This document shows positions 33,018 to 43,841 of a stretch of 64,000 nucleotides of DNA, one piece after another. The stretch is taken from positions 4,390,001 to 4,454,000 of the forward strand of contig NC_065913.1 in NCBI RefSeq assembly GCF_905147045.1, read 5' to 3'. This DNA comes from Nymphalis io (lineage: Eukaryota > Arthropoda > Insecta > Lepidoptera > Nymphalidae). How positions within the stretch are numbered: the first letter of the stretch is position 1; each line of letters starts with the position of its first letter. The position numbers were made by a program, and so were the translations under genes. The notes below the pieces were generated by a model. It saw only the letters and a list, made by a program, of their open reading frames with translations. It searched no databases and was not told the origin of the DNA.

Positions 33018-33127
33018 TACTAACCCGCATTGGAGCAGCGTGATGGAATAAGCTCCAAAACTTCTCCTCAAAAAGAGGAGAGGAGGCCTTTAGCCCAGCA
33101 GTGGGACATTCACAGGCTGTTACGATA
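33018..33127 (+). repeat. SINE A, 3' third
   Basis: AACCCGCATTGGAGCAGCGT, GATGGAATAAGCTCCAAAAC, AGAGGAGAGGAGGCCTTTAG and CCCAGCAGTGGGACATTCAC. Confidence 0.92.
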
Positions 33128-33186
33128 CGGTACTACTGTCTGCTGGTACACAAGTATCCGAGTCTGAAAAACCAGATACCATGGTT

Positions 33187-33505
33187 ACTGGTGGTAGGGT
33201 TTTGTGCAAGCTCGTCTAGGTACCTACCTAGACGAGCTTGCACAAAACCCCACTACCACCACCACTCATCAGATATTCTACCGCTAAACAGCAGTACTTG
33301 GTATTGTTGTGTTTCGGATTGAAGGGTGAGTGAGCCAGTGTAATGACAGGCATTACGGACATATCATCTTAGTTCCCAAGGTTGGTGGCGCATTGGCGAT
33401 GTAAGCGATGGTTAACATTTCTTACAATGCCAATGTCTGTGGGCGTTGGTGACCACTTATCATCAGGTGGCCCATATGCTCCTCCGCCTACCTATAATAT
33501 ATAAA
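33187..33505 (+). repeat. Retroposon B with 5' fold-back
   Basis: From 33262 on it is an ordinary plus-oriented B (CATCAGATATTCTACCGCTA, GGCGATGTAAGCGATGGTTA, CACTTATCATCAGGTGGCCC), ending CCTACCTATAA. The first ~75 bp is an inverted repeat: arm 33190-33222 is mirrored at 33225-33260 with a 2-nt spacer and a 2-nt bulge. Confidence 0.92.
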
Positions 33506-33892
33506 AATAGGACTTCGTTTTCATTGCTACTGTTTGATGGTACACAAGTATTGGAGCCTGAAAATAAACCAGATACTTACCTTGATTTGCACAAAGTTTT
33601 ATAATATTTTGCAATAAACAAAACATTTTAATAACATCTGAGGACCTTTTGACAAATATTTCTTACGCTTTTTCACATAGATAGTGTCAATTAACTAATT
33701 AGCTTATTTACCTGCTCACAAAAAATATAACCGCCCCACATAAAAATATAACGCTCGGCGGATGTGAAACATCAAAATTGTTGTTTATAATTAAATAAAT
33801 AAGTGGTGCAAAATAAATAAAAACACAATAAATGTATTATTATTATAATATAACACACACGCATAAGGGAGTAGATAGCGGTGGCAATAAGG
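33506..33892. other. AT-rich stretch, nothing recognised
   Basis: No gene or family match seen. Confidence 0.45.
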
Positions 33893-33966
33893 TTTTAAGA
33901 GAACGTCATGCCGTTTCCCTAAGTAAAGTGAAGTATACTTCACATCAAAAATTACGTTTATCAATC
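33893..33966 (+). repeat. Element H-like fragment
   Basis: AGAGAACGTCATGCCGTTTC and CTTCACATCAAAAATTACGT match H (GAGCGTCATTCCATTTGC ... TTTCACATCAAAATTACG at 55.0 kb) with a gap. Confidence 0.55.
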
Positions 33967-34410
33967 GGAATTCAATTTGGTACAAATATATTATAAATTA
34001 AAAAAAAATATCTTCAAACTAAACTCCAATTTCGTAATGTCCGAATAATATACGAAAACATTACTACCATTTGGGAATAGTATTGGAAGTTCGTAATTGA
34101 TAACAAATGTATTCAAACGACAATGGCCTTTATGTTAATGCATTTTCATTACATTATCCCGTGAATTTAGTTGTTGTAATAAATTTGTATCAGTGTAGAA
34201 TCCAACGCTATTCCATTGCACATTTTGGTCTAGAAGTATTTCCGTCCAATCTATTAAATGGTAGTCGATTAGAATTTACTTTTTCTCGAGTTGTGGAGTT
34301 ATTGACGCCGTTGAACAATATTGACTAGGAAAATAAATTCTCTTGCAATATTAACGTTAGTTTCACTATCCGACTACGTCTTATTAACGGTTGATGCGTT
34401 TGCTTTTAAC
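33967..34410. other. AT-rich stretch, nothing recognised
   Basis: A 73-codon plus frame at 34107-34328 has no motif that I recognise. Confidence 0.4.
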
Positions 34411-34614
34411 TGCTGGGTTAAGGCATCCTCTCCTTTTTGAGGATAAGGTTTGGAGCTTATTACACCACGCTACACACTATACACAGTGGGAGAATTTCAG
34501 TGTAATAAGACACATGCAGGTTTCCTCACATCAAAATTCAGTGGTGCTTGCTCGGGTTTGAACCAACGATCATCGGTTAAGATTCACGCGTTCTAACCAC
34601 TGGGCCATCTTGCC
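34411..34614 (-). repeat. SINE A with internal losses
   Basis: ACTGCTGGGTTAAGGCATCC, GGTTTGGAGCTTATTACACC, TTCAGTGGTGCTTGCTCGGG, ACGATCATCGGTTAAGATTC and ACCACTGGGCCATCTTGCC. Confidence 0.88.
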
Positions 34615-34833
34615 TCGGGTGAAAACTAGTAAGTAAAAATTCAATATAATTTCGTACAAATTTCAAACGCTTTTATTCTCACGTATTATTATTACCTTAA
34701 GCGCTTTGTAACATTTTATTTTCTATTTGTTGCAGTTGCTCTGTCTAGGAGTGCACGATATATTATTGTTGTAGCTTTAATTCAGTACACTCACAATGTA
34801 CATACTATTTTGTAATGTAAGATGTTCTGTAGT

Positions 34834-34965
34834 CGGAATGGTTCTGTGGTAAAAATTTTCCGAAGATTCTAGTTTCAAATCCGGGCACACGAGATTCATT
34901 AATTTGTGTTAATTCATCTCGTGTTTGAAATACACATGCATCGTGAGTTACAATACTGATTTTTT
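34834..34965 (+). repeat. SINE A-like, strongly diverged
   Basis: GTCGGAATGGTTCTGTGGTA (head), TTTCAAATCCGGGCAC (box B), ATTAATTTGTGTTAATTCAT and CTCGTG follow A, but with poor similarity. Confidence 0.5.
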
Positions 34966-35280
34966 TAGTAAGCTTTGTAATGGTTAGGTATATATAAATG
35001 TTCATATACACAACGTGGTTAATTTGTGGAGATAAGTGGCATATGTCTGTCAATGCATGGAATAATAACTTATGAACCGTCCAAGGTTCAAAGCTAGTTA
35101 ATTGGGAAGACAGCGGAGTGACAGATCAATATATCATGAATGGGAGATTCGATGTCACCAAGCAAGCAAAACGGAATTAGCAGAGGAAATTAACTCGTCA
35201 TGTCATGTCGTATAATTATTTTTGTGCATATTTATAACTTTTTTTTATTATTATTACTCTTATTTTTTCACCACATAAAC

Positions 35281-35418
35281 AATGGCGATGTAAGAAATAT
35301 TAAGCATTGCTTACATCGCCAATGCCACCATTACCTTGGGAATTAAGATGGTATGTTCCTTGTGTCGTAGTTACACTAATTCACTAACACTTCAAATCGG
35401 AATGCAACTATATTAAGT
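35281..35418 (-). repeat. Retroposon B, middle part
   Basis: AATGGCGATGTAAGAAATAT, TTACATCGCCAATGCCACCA, ATTAAGATGGTATGTTCCTT and CGGAATGCAACTATATTAAG. It is cut at AAGTAC, where the inverted-repeat element at 35419 begins. Confidence 0.85.
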
Positions 35419-35829
35419 ACTAGCTGTGCCCGCGTTTTCACCTTTTTTTAACGCTGGTAAAACGCATTACGCCTTTTTCCCTACAGGATCAGTGTGGTGG
35501 GTGGGTATGTGAGACTCGCCGGTGACCAAACCAGCGAGTGAGCCACGAACATCAGAGTACCCACTAAAAAACCAGCAGTACCCATTCCATCTTAACGAGG
35601 AGTGCTACGGGATCGCTTGCGCATGCTACCGTGACGCTCCAATCCGCGGTTTCATCTACGCATAACTTAAAGAATCCCTGCCCAATCTAGATCCGGTTGC
35701 GACAAAAACCAATAGATAATAATATCCCACGAAAACAATATTAAAAATGTTGTGTATACTGAAAAATTATAAGTCTGCTCTTAGTGATTCTTTAAATTAT
35801 ACGCGGGTGAAACCGCGGGTACAGCTAGT
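35419..35829. mobile_element. Terminal-inverted-repeat element split by retroposon R
   Basis: The left end ACTAGCTGTGCCCGCG and the right end CGCGGGTACAGCTAGT are inverted relatives. Once the R insertion is set aside, the inverted similarity extends about 45 bp inward (CGGTTTCATCTACGCATAAC and TTAAAGAATC on the left; GATTCTTTAAATTATACGCG and GGTGAAACCGCGG on the right). There is no coding capacity. The right end also resembles a Helitron 3' end (GCGG-loop-CCGC hairpin followed by CTAG-T), so either a MITE or a Helentron-like non-autonomous element fits. Confidence 0.75.
35443..35643 (-). mobile_element. Retroposon R inserted in the inverted-repeat element
   Basis: A poly-T start (minus-strand poly-A), AACGCTGGTAAAACGCATTA, CCCACTAAAAAACCAGCAGT, TTAACGAGGAGTGCTACGGG and GCGCATGCTACCGTGACGC. 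Flanked by CCGCGTTTTCACC (35430-35442) and CCGCGGTTTCATC (35644-35656), a 13-bp duplication with two differences. Confidence 0.85.
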
Positions 35830-36298
35830 TATGAATATAAAAAGGAAGTTTATGTACATACAGTACATTGTATACTAGTGCTAATCTCAGAAACAACTCT
35901 AAAGATTTTTATTTTGTTTTCACCGACAGAATTCAATTTTTCGAAAATTCAGTTGTGTGATATCCTTGCTTATTAAATAACATGCTCATATATATAATGT
36001 AAAGAATTATATTACTTTATATAACCTTCAAATAATTCTTAAATTGTGTGTAAAAATTGATGCTTCCCAAAAACAAATGTTGATGGAAAACTCAAAGAGG
36101 TGAAAGGACCGTGGAAAATTCAATTTGGCCTCACGAAGCTGACTCCATTATGTAAGGGTCAAATTTGACAAAGAATAAAGAAACTTTTGTCTTTATTTTT
36201 CTACATACTTAAGTCATAGTCAATTCCGGAAACGGGCAAAAGGGTACAATAAAATATATCATGAAATGATACGATGCAATTATTTTTTATTATTTCAA
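35830..36298. other. AT-rich stretch, nothing recognised
   Basis: No gene or family match seen. Confidence 0.45.
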
Positions 36299-36514
36299 AT
36301 AGGTAAGCAGACTGGCCAATGGGCGCCTTAATGGCCACTATAAGAAGTTTTAAGCATACCTAACATACCCAATGTACCCCCAACCTTAAAACTGAGATAT
36401 TATGTCCGTTGTGCTTATAGATACACTGCATCTTCCTTCTTTAAATCAGAACACAACAATATGATCATGTTATGAGTGGGTGGTACTTACCGGGCTTGCT
36501 TAAGACACTACCAT
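36299..36514 (-). repeat. Retroposon B, degenerate
   Basis: TAGGTAAGCAGACTGGCCAA, CCAATGTACCCCCAACCTTA, TCAGAACACAACAATATGAT and GTGGGTGGTACTTACCGGGC. Confidence 0.8.
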
Positions 36515-36872
36515 AAAAAAAAAAACAAATGTATTTTTTTTCATATTACAATGTTTCTAGATGAACACAGATAATAATATTTTGTTATTGTTTTAAAATG
36601 ATATGTCATTCAATTCATTGTTGAATTATTAATATTTAAGTGTTACGTATTAAAAATATGATAAAGAAATACCCCATCGATATTGATACGAAATAATTCT
36701 TCGTGTCAGCTTTTATCTTATTTATAAAATTGTTTGACCTGTCTGACTTAGTCTGAGCCTGAGCCTAAAGAGATAACTTTGTAACATAATTTTAAGCATC
36801 CGCTAAGGAAATGCTATGTTAAATGCTATAATATTATGTATTTATTTCGACTAACGCAGGTCATAATTTATT

Positions 36873-37023
36873 CCACGGTAGCATGCGAAAGCGATCCCGT
36901 GGCGCTCCTCGTTAATACAGAGGTACCGCTGGTTTTTTAGTGGATATTTCGATGTTCGGGGCGCGCTCGGCGCCTTGGACACAGGCGACTGACGCTTAAT
37001 GTGTTTTTACAGCGTTAAAAAAA
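36873..37023 (+). mobile_element. Retroposon R, 5'-truncated
   Basis: CCACGGTAGCATGCGAAAGC, GATCCCGTGGCGCTCCTCGT, TACCGCTGGTTTTTTAGTGG and TTACAGCGTTAAAAAAA. The flanks GGTCATAATTTATT (36859-36872) and GGTTATCATTTATG (37024-37037) look like an aged target-site duplication. Confidence 0.85.
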
Positions 37024-37212
37024 GGTTATCATTTATGAACACATTAGCATACAGTATACAGCATAATTTCCAATAAAATCGTTATGATCATACTACATGT
37101 TAAAAATAATAATTGAATTGAATTTTATGGAGTTCATTTATTAAATTAAATAAATGAATTAAGTCAAATTAAATCTTACTTATTAGTTATATATTATTAT
37201 ATTATATAATTC

Positions 37213-37250
37213 AATTGCAAAATTATGTATATATACATAATTTTGCAATT
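37213..37250. repeat. 38-bp perfect palindrome
   Basis: Left arm AATTGCAAAATTATGTA, a TATA core, and right arm TACATAATTTTGCAATT. Confidence 0.95.
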
Positions 37251-37384
37251 AAAGTCCTTGACAAGTTTTTTTTTATAATAAATCAAATCAATTAAATTAC
37301 GTGTCGTAATATCACACGTAATACTATTAAAACTTGAATTATTTCTAGTACTTGCACAATCCCGGTTTCTTATATTAATCTTAT

Positions 37385-37490
37385 GATATAGGTTGCTTGT
37401 AAGAGATTGCTTAAAGCAATAAGACCGTCTTTGTACACTCTTACTCCAATAAATTTACTCGTACTGTTTTTTTGTGTTCAATAGACTTTG
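37385..37490 (+). repeat. LINE 3' end fragment, family G
   Basis: GGTTGCTTGTAAGAGATTGC, TTAAAGCAATAAGACCGTCT and TTGTACACTCTTACTCC: the G block in the plus orientation (compare GGTTGCCTGGAAGAAATCGC read on the minus strand at 59.86 kb). Confidence 0.6.
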
Positions 37491-37924
37491 TTATTCCTTT
37501 CTTGTTTGTATATGACACAACTACCTACCCATCCCGGCTTTACACGGATAGAATATGGTTCTACATAAAACGCTTATATCACATACATAGATATATTACA
37601 TGTATATTATTATTACTCTATTGGTTTATGCAGAGTATCCCAGTAAAGTTCCCAGTCGGCATGATTTTTTCCGCATCTTCAACATCGTTATATATCAGCC
37701 AATCTACACAAAATCTTGATGAATTATACACCTAAGCCTTCCTAATGAAAAAAACGTCTATTGATGAAAACCATAAATAAATCTGTTCATTAGTTTTAAA
37801 GTTTATCGCGGTCAAACAGACGCAACGATGGGTTTTGTGTTATAATACATTGATTAACTAAATTTAATGAACAGTCAGAACTCAAATTTTATTTATAGCT
37901 ATAATTACTAGAGCTTAAATTTAA
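37491..37924. other. Stretch without recognised gene
   Basis: An 87-codon plus frame (37472-37735) has no motif. Confidence 0.4.
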
Positions 37925-38075
37925 ACTTACCTATTATAAATGCGTGAGTGTATTTGTTTGTTACGCTTTCACGCCTAAACTGTCGCTATATCACCATAAA
38001 ATTTTGAATAGACGTCAGGAGTACAGAAAAGGACATTTGTTTTCCCGGCATAGCACGTGGTTAAGCCCGCGCGCG
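37925..38075 (+). repeat. Dispersed repeat with TTACGCTTTCACGCC
   Basis: GTATTTGTTTGTTACGCTTT and CACGCCTAAACTGTCGC are the reverse of the 13.15-13.30 kb block. The class is uncertain. Confidence 0.5.
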
Positions 38076-38480
38076 TTATTTTTATAAGATTAACTCGTTT
38101 AATTCCGTATATTCTTCAAAAACTATCTAATAAACTTAAACATGGTTTTCGGATGTCACGCGAACAGAAAGCTAAAGGAAAGCATTCACGGTCGGCTGCT
38201 GGACCCGAATCAAATCAACTATGTCTTGATAAGGGTTGGATCTGATGTGAAATTTAATTCCAACACGTGGTTCCCACTTGAAACTAAATTGGTTGAATTT
38301 TTGCACAAATATCGTTGATGATTTTTATTTTAAGTATGATTTTGACTGACTCCTAGACCAGCTTGTGCAAATCCGTTCCGTTATTACAAAAGAAAATTAG
38401 TTAGAATCTCACTGTGGTTTTAACCTCACAATCGATGATGGAGTAAATATCTTCAGGAAACCAGGAAACCAGAAGTTAGC
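38076..38480. other. Stretch without recognised gene
   Basis: A 62-codon plus frame at 38057-38245 is rich in basic residues but unrecognised. Confidence 0.4.
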
Positions 38481-38485
38481 TTGTC

Positions 38486-38560
38486 ATCATCATCATCTCG
38501 TCCTCGCTGGACATAGGCCTCTCCAGTGGCGCCCCACAGAATTCGATCTACATTTTTAAA
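38486..38560 (-). repeat. RTE-type LINE 3' terminus
   Basis: A CATCATCATCAT tail, then CTCGTCCTCGCTGGACATAG and GCCTCTCCAGTGGCGC. This is the reverse of the RTE end also seen at 55.1 kb (CTGAACATAGGCCTCTCCCA). Confidence 0.75.
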
Positions 38561-39124
38561 TTGGTGCAGTTTTACGGAATGTGTTCCAATGGGTTTCCCT
38601 TAACCAGATGAGATTACAGATAATTTAAGGCTGTTACTGTTTCACTCATAACTGCAGTTAATAGTCTGTAATTAAATAATTACGGAGAATTTCCGAATAC
38701 AGACAGACCAGCCCATTTCGTTTAATACTTCGATTCGATACAGTTAACGAGAAAATGTTATTAAAAATATTCGAAAATGCATACGCCCTAACATTTAACG
38801 TGACAGTATTGCATTGTGGTTAGCGGTACAACATACAGTTATAAATGTGGGTGGACGGGTGGTACCGCCCAACCGCCCGTAACGTGATTTTTCGCTATAC
38901 ACGTACACAATTCCTGTGGTTAGTTGCTTTTATCAGGATTCTGCGATCCTTTACAAATACTTTTTCGTTCGAACAGAGAACGTTATTGTTAAAATTCTTT
39001 GATAGAAAACTTTTTCTAATTGCTTCTGTTCGTTTGTTCTTTTTAAAATTTTAGCTACGATACTATTTATTTTAAAACTAAAAAAAAGGTAAATTGGTCA
39101 TCGCTACATTCTTCGGTTATTTTA
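38561..39124. other. Stretch without recognised gene
   Basis: A 69-codon plus frame at 38845-39054; no motif or family match. Confidence 0.4.
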
Positions 39125-39127
39125 TAT

Positions 39128-39215
39128 AACCAAAGCTTGTAAGTGACCTACTGCTAAGCTAAGATTTCTTCTTCTTTTGAAGGAAAAGTTTTCTTCACCA
39201 CGCTGCTCTTTTCTT
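39128..39215 (-). repeat. SINE A tail, degenerate
   Basis: AGCTTGTAAGTGACCTACTG, CTAAGCTAAGATTTCTTCTT and CACCACGCTGCTC. Confidence 0.65.
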
Positions 39216-39714
39216 TATTATTTGTGTGACGTATTGAAAGATTTGACTCTGTTTTGGTATCGAGTTGGCTTTCAAACTCAGGTATGTTCTTAGTTAAAAC
39301 CTGAATGTAATATATTACGGTTTAGATAATCTTTGTTTATATTACAATATTTTAGATGCAAATATGAAACAGAACAGCACTGGGACCAAGATTCATAAAT
39401 CTTATCTCCTACAGATGCTAATTATTGCTCCGTGTATCGTTAAGGAAACTCGGAAACTCTCAAGATATATGCTTTAATTCATTAAATAAACAATCAAAGT
39501 ATTTAAGCGCTTAAATAGTACGTGTTAAGAGAGAATTTACTTTGTTAAATTATTTGTATTTCTTTGCAGTATCCTGTTTACGTGTTACTGTATTTTTGAA
39601 CTTGTCATTGTTCCATTAAGCGTATTTATTTTATTAAACTCATAAATAATTATTCTTATTAAAAATTGTGTATTTTTAAAGGTAAATTGAGAATTTTACC
39701 AGTATTATAGTCCG

Positions 39715-39815
39715 AGTCGATATGGCTCACCACTGAATATTCACGTTCTTCATTTGTAGGTGGTGAAGGAAAACATCCAATACCATCCACATCAAGCAAG
39801 ATTAGAGCGACGTGG
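39715..39815 (+). repeat. SINE A head/body scraps
   Basis: GTCGATATGGCTCACCACTG, AATATTCACGTTCTTCATTT, GGTGAAGGAAAACATCCAAT and AGAGCGACGTGGT. Box B is lost. Confidence 0.6.
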
Positions 39816-40254
39816 TACCAATACCAATAATAAAAAAACAGTTATATTATATTTTCCTTTAACATAAAACAAATCTAATCTATATTTTATAGAACTTGCA
39901 TATCAACTTACGTGTTACCAAATAAAAGCTTTTAACTGAAACTTCTTTACTCCTACAATATTTCAAGGTCAAGCCTCTTTAAAGTAAGTAAGAATCTTTT
40001 AGTGTAAGACGGAGAAAGGGGATGCAAAGTGTTACATCTCTTTTACTTATTTTAAACGTAGTTTGTGTGTGTGTGTGTGTACTCATTTTAAGCGTATGTG
40101 TAGTGGAGCAACAGTACTATGTCCAGTACTCCTTATGTTACCTTACTGATAGACTGACTGTGTTAAACGTAAGACTCTATGATTGAACTTATATATTGCT
40201 AGTAATTATAATATAATAACAATAATCCTTTATTTGCTGGAAAGATTAAACATT
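39816..40254. other. AT-rich stretch with short (GT)n
   Basis: (GT)n at about 40064-40080. No gene recognised. Confidence 0.5.
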
Positions 40255-40255
40255 T

Positions 40256-40302
40256 ACATGGTGGTAGGCTTGTTTGCAAGTCTGTCCGTGTGGACTGTTG
40301 GG
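40256..40302 (+). repeat. Retroposon B, 5' scrap
   Basis: GGTGGTAGGCTTGTTTGCAA and GTCTGTCCGTGTGGACTG. Confidence 0.55.
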
Positions 40303-40634
40303 GTGGAGTGGGTTGAAACAGCAATACTGGACACGATTCATAAATAGCTGATGTGCAAATATAAAAAAGTTAAAATTAAATTTAATCAACATATTATACA
40401 TTCAAATAATAAATTCATTAACCGTTTCAATACCCATATAGCTCAATTTAAATTAAAACAGTAATAGTTAGTATCAAAATGGTATCATTATAGCCTGGGG
40501 GGAAATTCTATTAACAAATTGTCATTTTATCGCAGTCGAATCGGAAAGCAATCGTTGATACTGACATTTATCTACTAGTTATAAAAAAGTTAACAGTTTA
40601 GTTTTGACATTAAGGCATATGTTTCTTTTAATTC

Positions 40635-40760
40635 TATGTAAGAGGAGGGCAGGAGGCTCACCTGATGGAGAGTGACTATCACCACCCATGGACCCCTTAC
40701 AAATGCGTTGCTGGTCTTTAAGGAATAAGGGTTCCTATGTCATAATGCTTCAATAATAAT
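40635..40760 (-). repeat. LINE/SINE 3' end with CACCTGATGG block
   Basis: AGGAGGGCAGGAGGCTCACC, TGATGGAGAGTGACTATCAC, CACCCATGGACCCCTTACAA and GCGTTGCTGGTCTTTAAGGA. A distinct family that I recognise from Lepidoptera; it shares the stem-loop block with B and LINE K. Confidence 0.65.
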
Positions 40761-41427
40761 TGTGGATTTCCAGACATCGAGGTGGTAAGGATGGAATTTA
40801 GAATTCTGACGCGTTGTCATATTGATATAGCAGAGTAAAAGTTAGATCGGCATAGAATCGGAAATGTATCGAAACCGTTACGAAATAGTAAAATCGGTCC
40901 CTTTACTTAACAAAAATTGCTGCGAACTCCTTATTTGTCACGTTTTTCTTATTATTCAAATAGAGGTCCCAAATTCCATGAACGCTGTAATAAAGTAATT
41001 TGAAGATAAGGCTTAATCGCAAATAGCTATTGAACAAAATAGCGATCTGTTTGATGAGGGTGACCATACGTATAATATATAAAGGACGAGTCGCATATTT
41101 TCATGGCTGGACATTTAAACACTCGCTCACAAAAATAAGTGTCTTGTCTGTTAAAAAAACTCAAGGGAATGTTTTTTTTTTTACAAATTATATATGAATA
41201 AGTTTTTAATAAACTTTATTCAATAAAAGTGGAAAGTGTGGAAGGATGCAGACATTTATTGAAGGTATTTTAATTGAAAGACTGTTGATACAGTTCTATT
41301 TAAATCCGCCACTATAGGTATTTCTTACCTTATTTCCAGACGATTTAAAATATAATTAAAATAAATGATTAAACTTAAAAAATTATGTTTTAGTGTTTGT
41401 AAAGAGCCCATAATAAATGAAATATTA
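40761..41427. other. AT-rich stretch, nothing recognised
   Basis: No gene or family match seen. Confidence 0.45.
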
Positions 41428-41500
41428 AATATCACACCGTTGGGCAAAGGCCTCCACTTTATTCCAAACCTTTTTTTTTTGTTCTCCTTGAAAAACACAC
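41428..41500 (-). repeat. SINE A tail scrap
   Basis: ATCACACCGTTGGGCAAAGG and CCTCCACTTTATTCC, then TTCTCCTTG. Confidence 0.45.
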
Positions 41501-41747
41501 ATTTACCGAGTCAGCGGCTGTGCGCCAATATTCACTAAATAACCAGGAGTACCCACTCTATCTCTTTATTTGCTTGCGCATCTGATGCCCATCACGTTGG
41601 CATGCATAAGCAGTTGGCCCGCCTAATTTGGGCCTACAATTCCCAGTGCGGTTTCCGGGATACGGATCAAACCCCTATCCCAACAAATAGCGCCGCTACA
41701 GACCACCCAGCACTAAGTTTTGATTACATAGTTTTGGCAATTTCATC

Positions 41748-41872
41748 TGACTCATGCAGTTTTCCTCTTAATGTTTTCCGTCACCGTGATAAGATATTTA
41801 CAGATATTAATGAACTCTAATGAAGAACACACAGAACACTATGGTCCTCGACTTGAAACCACAATATTCGTT
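41748..41872 (-). repeat. SINE A middle/head, degenerate
   Basis: TCATGCAGTTTTCCTCTTAA, TGTTTTCCGTCACCGTGATA and GACTTGAAACCACAAT. Confidence 0.55.
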
Positions 41873-41894
41873 TAAGATTATTTATTTATTTCGT

Positions 41895-42168
41895 TATGCG
41901 AAGGCGGACGGCAATGGACGAACGGCAAATGGACCGCTTGATGTTAAGTGCCCACCGCCCATAGAAATTGGCAATATAAGAAGTATTAACTATTCCTTAC
42001 ATCGCCACTTCGCCACCATTCTTGGAAACGAAGATGTTATGTCCTTTGTACCTGTAGTTACACTAGCTCACTCATCCTTCAAACCGGAACGCAAAAATTC
42101 TAAAGATTGTGAAAGTGGGTCGTACCTTCCCAGACGGGCTTACACAAAGCCCTTCCACCTAGTAAACA
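41895..42168 (-). repeat. Retroposon B, near full length, diverged
   Basis: CGAAGGCGGACGGCAATGGA, ACCGCTTGATGTTAAGTGCC, ACATCGCCACTTCGCCACCA and TTACACAAAGCCCTTCCACC. The 123-codon frame at 41820-42191 lies within it and is incidental. Confidence 0.88.
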
Positions 42169-42559
42169 CACACATTCAATTATTCTTGTAAATATTTATA
42201 TTTTCTATGTATGTCTATACTACGTACGTATATCTATTCAGGTAAGTCCTAATTTTAATGTATATTTTATTATAATGAAAAGTCTCTTAATAAGATTAAT
42301 TTATGGTAAGCATTAGAGATTTTAAGGATATCCTAATTTGAGGAAACGTAGGTTTAAATTTCAAATCTCTCTTTTGGGGTGCGAAATGCGAAGGGTGACA
42401 GAAATTGTTTCATGTATAATATATAGTCATTTCGATGAAAGACACTAAGAAGGTTTATTTGAAGTATTTTACATATATTTAGGATGATAATTATTTGTAA
42501 TTATTTAACATATAATCATATATAATTTTACATATATATGATTGATTAAAATGATAACT

Positions 42560-42622
42560 CAAAAGTAAATAAGCTTGTAAGAGCCTACTTGAATAAAACA
42601 AATTTTAATTTTTTTAATTGAA
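42560..42622 (+). repeat. LINE 3' terminal fragment
   Basis: AGCTTGTAAGAGCCTACTTG and AATAAAACAAATTTTAATTT match the terminus of the repeat at 14.66-14.81 kb. Confidence 0.55.
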
Positions 42623-42667
42623 CTTATGTCGTATTATGAGAATTTTACTTGTTTTTATTTAAATTTA

Positions 42668-42908
42668 TTTTAGGGAGGTAGACGATAAAATAAATGGGGA
42701 TTAAGCCTGATAAGTCACCATCAACTCTGCCCATAGACACTGCTACTTGAAAATAAAAATATCACTTTTTACACAGCCAATGCGCTACTAAGTAATAAAG
42801 ATCTAATATGCTATATCCCATATGTCTTTACATTACATAACACTGACTCTATCACCATTTTAACTGGAAAAATACAAATGTTACTGTTTGGCGTAGAATA
42901 ACTAGCCC
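42668..42908 (-). repeat. Retroposon B, strongly diverged
   Basis: TAGGGAGGTAGACGATAAAA, CTGCCCATAGACACTGCTAC, CAGCCAATGCGCTACTAAGT and GTTTGGCGTAGAATAACTAG. Confidence 0.72.
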
Positions 42909-43018
42909 GTTCGTGGACACTGTAAGACCCATTTGACAAATATTCTGTCAGACAGCTTGCTACCTCATCATGATTGAGCCGAACACGAGCCTGGGTCTTA
43001 GATACAGAAAAAGTAAAG

Positions 43019-43316
43019 TAACAGCCTGTGAATGTCCCACTGCTGGGCTACGGCCTCCTCTCCCTTTTTGAGGAGAAGGCGTGGAGCTTATTCCAACAAG
43101 CTGCTCCAATGCAGGTTGGTGGAATACACATGTGGCACGATTTCAGTGAAATTAGACACATGCAGGTTTCCTCAAGATGTTTTCCTTCACCGTATAGCAC
43201 GTGATGAATTATAATCACAAATTAAGCACATGAAAAATTCAGTGGTGCTTGCCCGAGTTTGAACCCACACATTTTTACACAGATTCACACATTCTTACCG
43301 CTGGGCCATTTCATCT
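43019..43316 (-). repeat. SINE A, full length
   Basis: From TAACAGCCTGTGAATGTCCC through TTCAGTGGTGCTTGCCCGAG to TTACCGCTGGGCCATTTC. A 12-nt stretch near the box B side is altered (ACATTTTTACACAG). Confidence 0.92.
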
Positions 43317-43555
43317 TACAGCATAGACTTATAAATACAGATTCACTTTTTCACGTTAAAATAAATATATATATAACATTTGACATTGGTGTCACGGGGA
43401 ACGAAAATTCAAATCTTATGCTTGATTATAGAAACAGGGAATTCACGCTTGTCACTTCGATAATTTAAAGAGGGTGAAACTGCGAAGCGCAGCTACTTTT
43501 ATTAATATTGTATACTTAAAATTTCTCCGAATCGCACTGAATCTTCTTGTATCTA
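43317..43555. other. Stretch without recognised gene
   Basis: Near 43465-43490, GGGTGAAACTGCGAAGCGCA and GCTACT resembles the right end of the 35.4 kb inverted-repeat element; a fragment of a related element is possible. Confidence 0.4.
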
Positions 43556-43841
43556 TATTTATTTATTTATTTATTGGAAATAGTTACACCATCGACTTAT
43601 CACTAACACATTCACTTAGCATTAGATACAGGGTATTAAATCTAGGTGAATAAATCATTACAGGTGTAAACAACATTGACCTTAAGATAAGACTATACTA
43701 ACCTAATTATGTCTTAACTAAAAATTAAAAAAGATAAATAAATTATAGATAATTAAACAAAACATAAAATAAAATTTAAATACAACAACAAAAATCTACA
43801 AGGGTTGAAATAATTAATTTATGAATAAAATGGTTTTTAAG

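Noticed and set aside
35419..35829. Firm assignment as a Helitron
   Set aside because: The CTAG-T end and hairpin fit, but the long inverted ends do not fit a classic Helitron; left as an open alternative.
41820..42191. 123-codon plus-strand frame
   Set aside because: It lies within a B copy; similar frames recur in other B copies.
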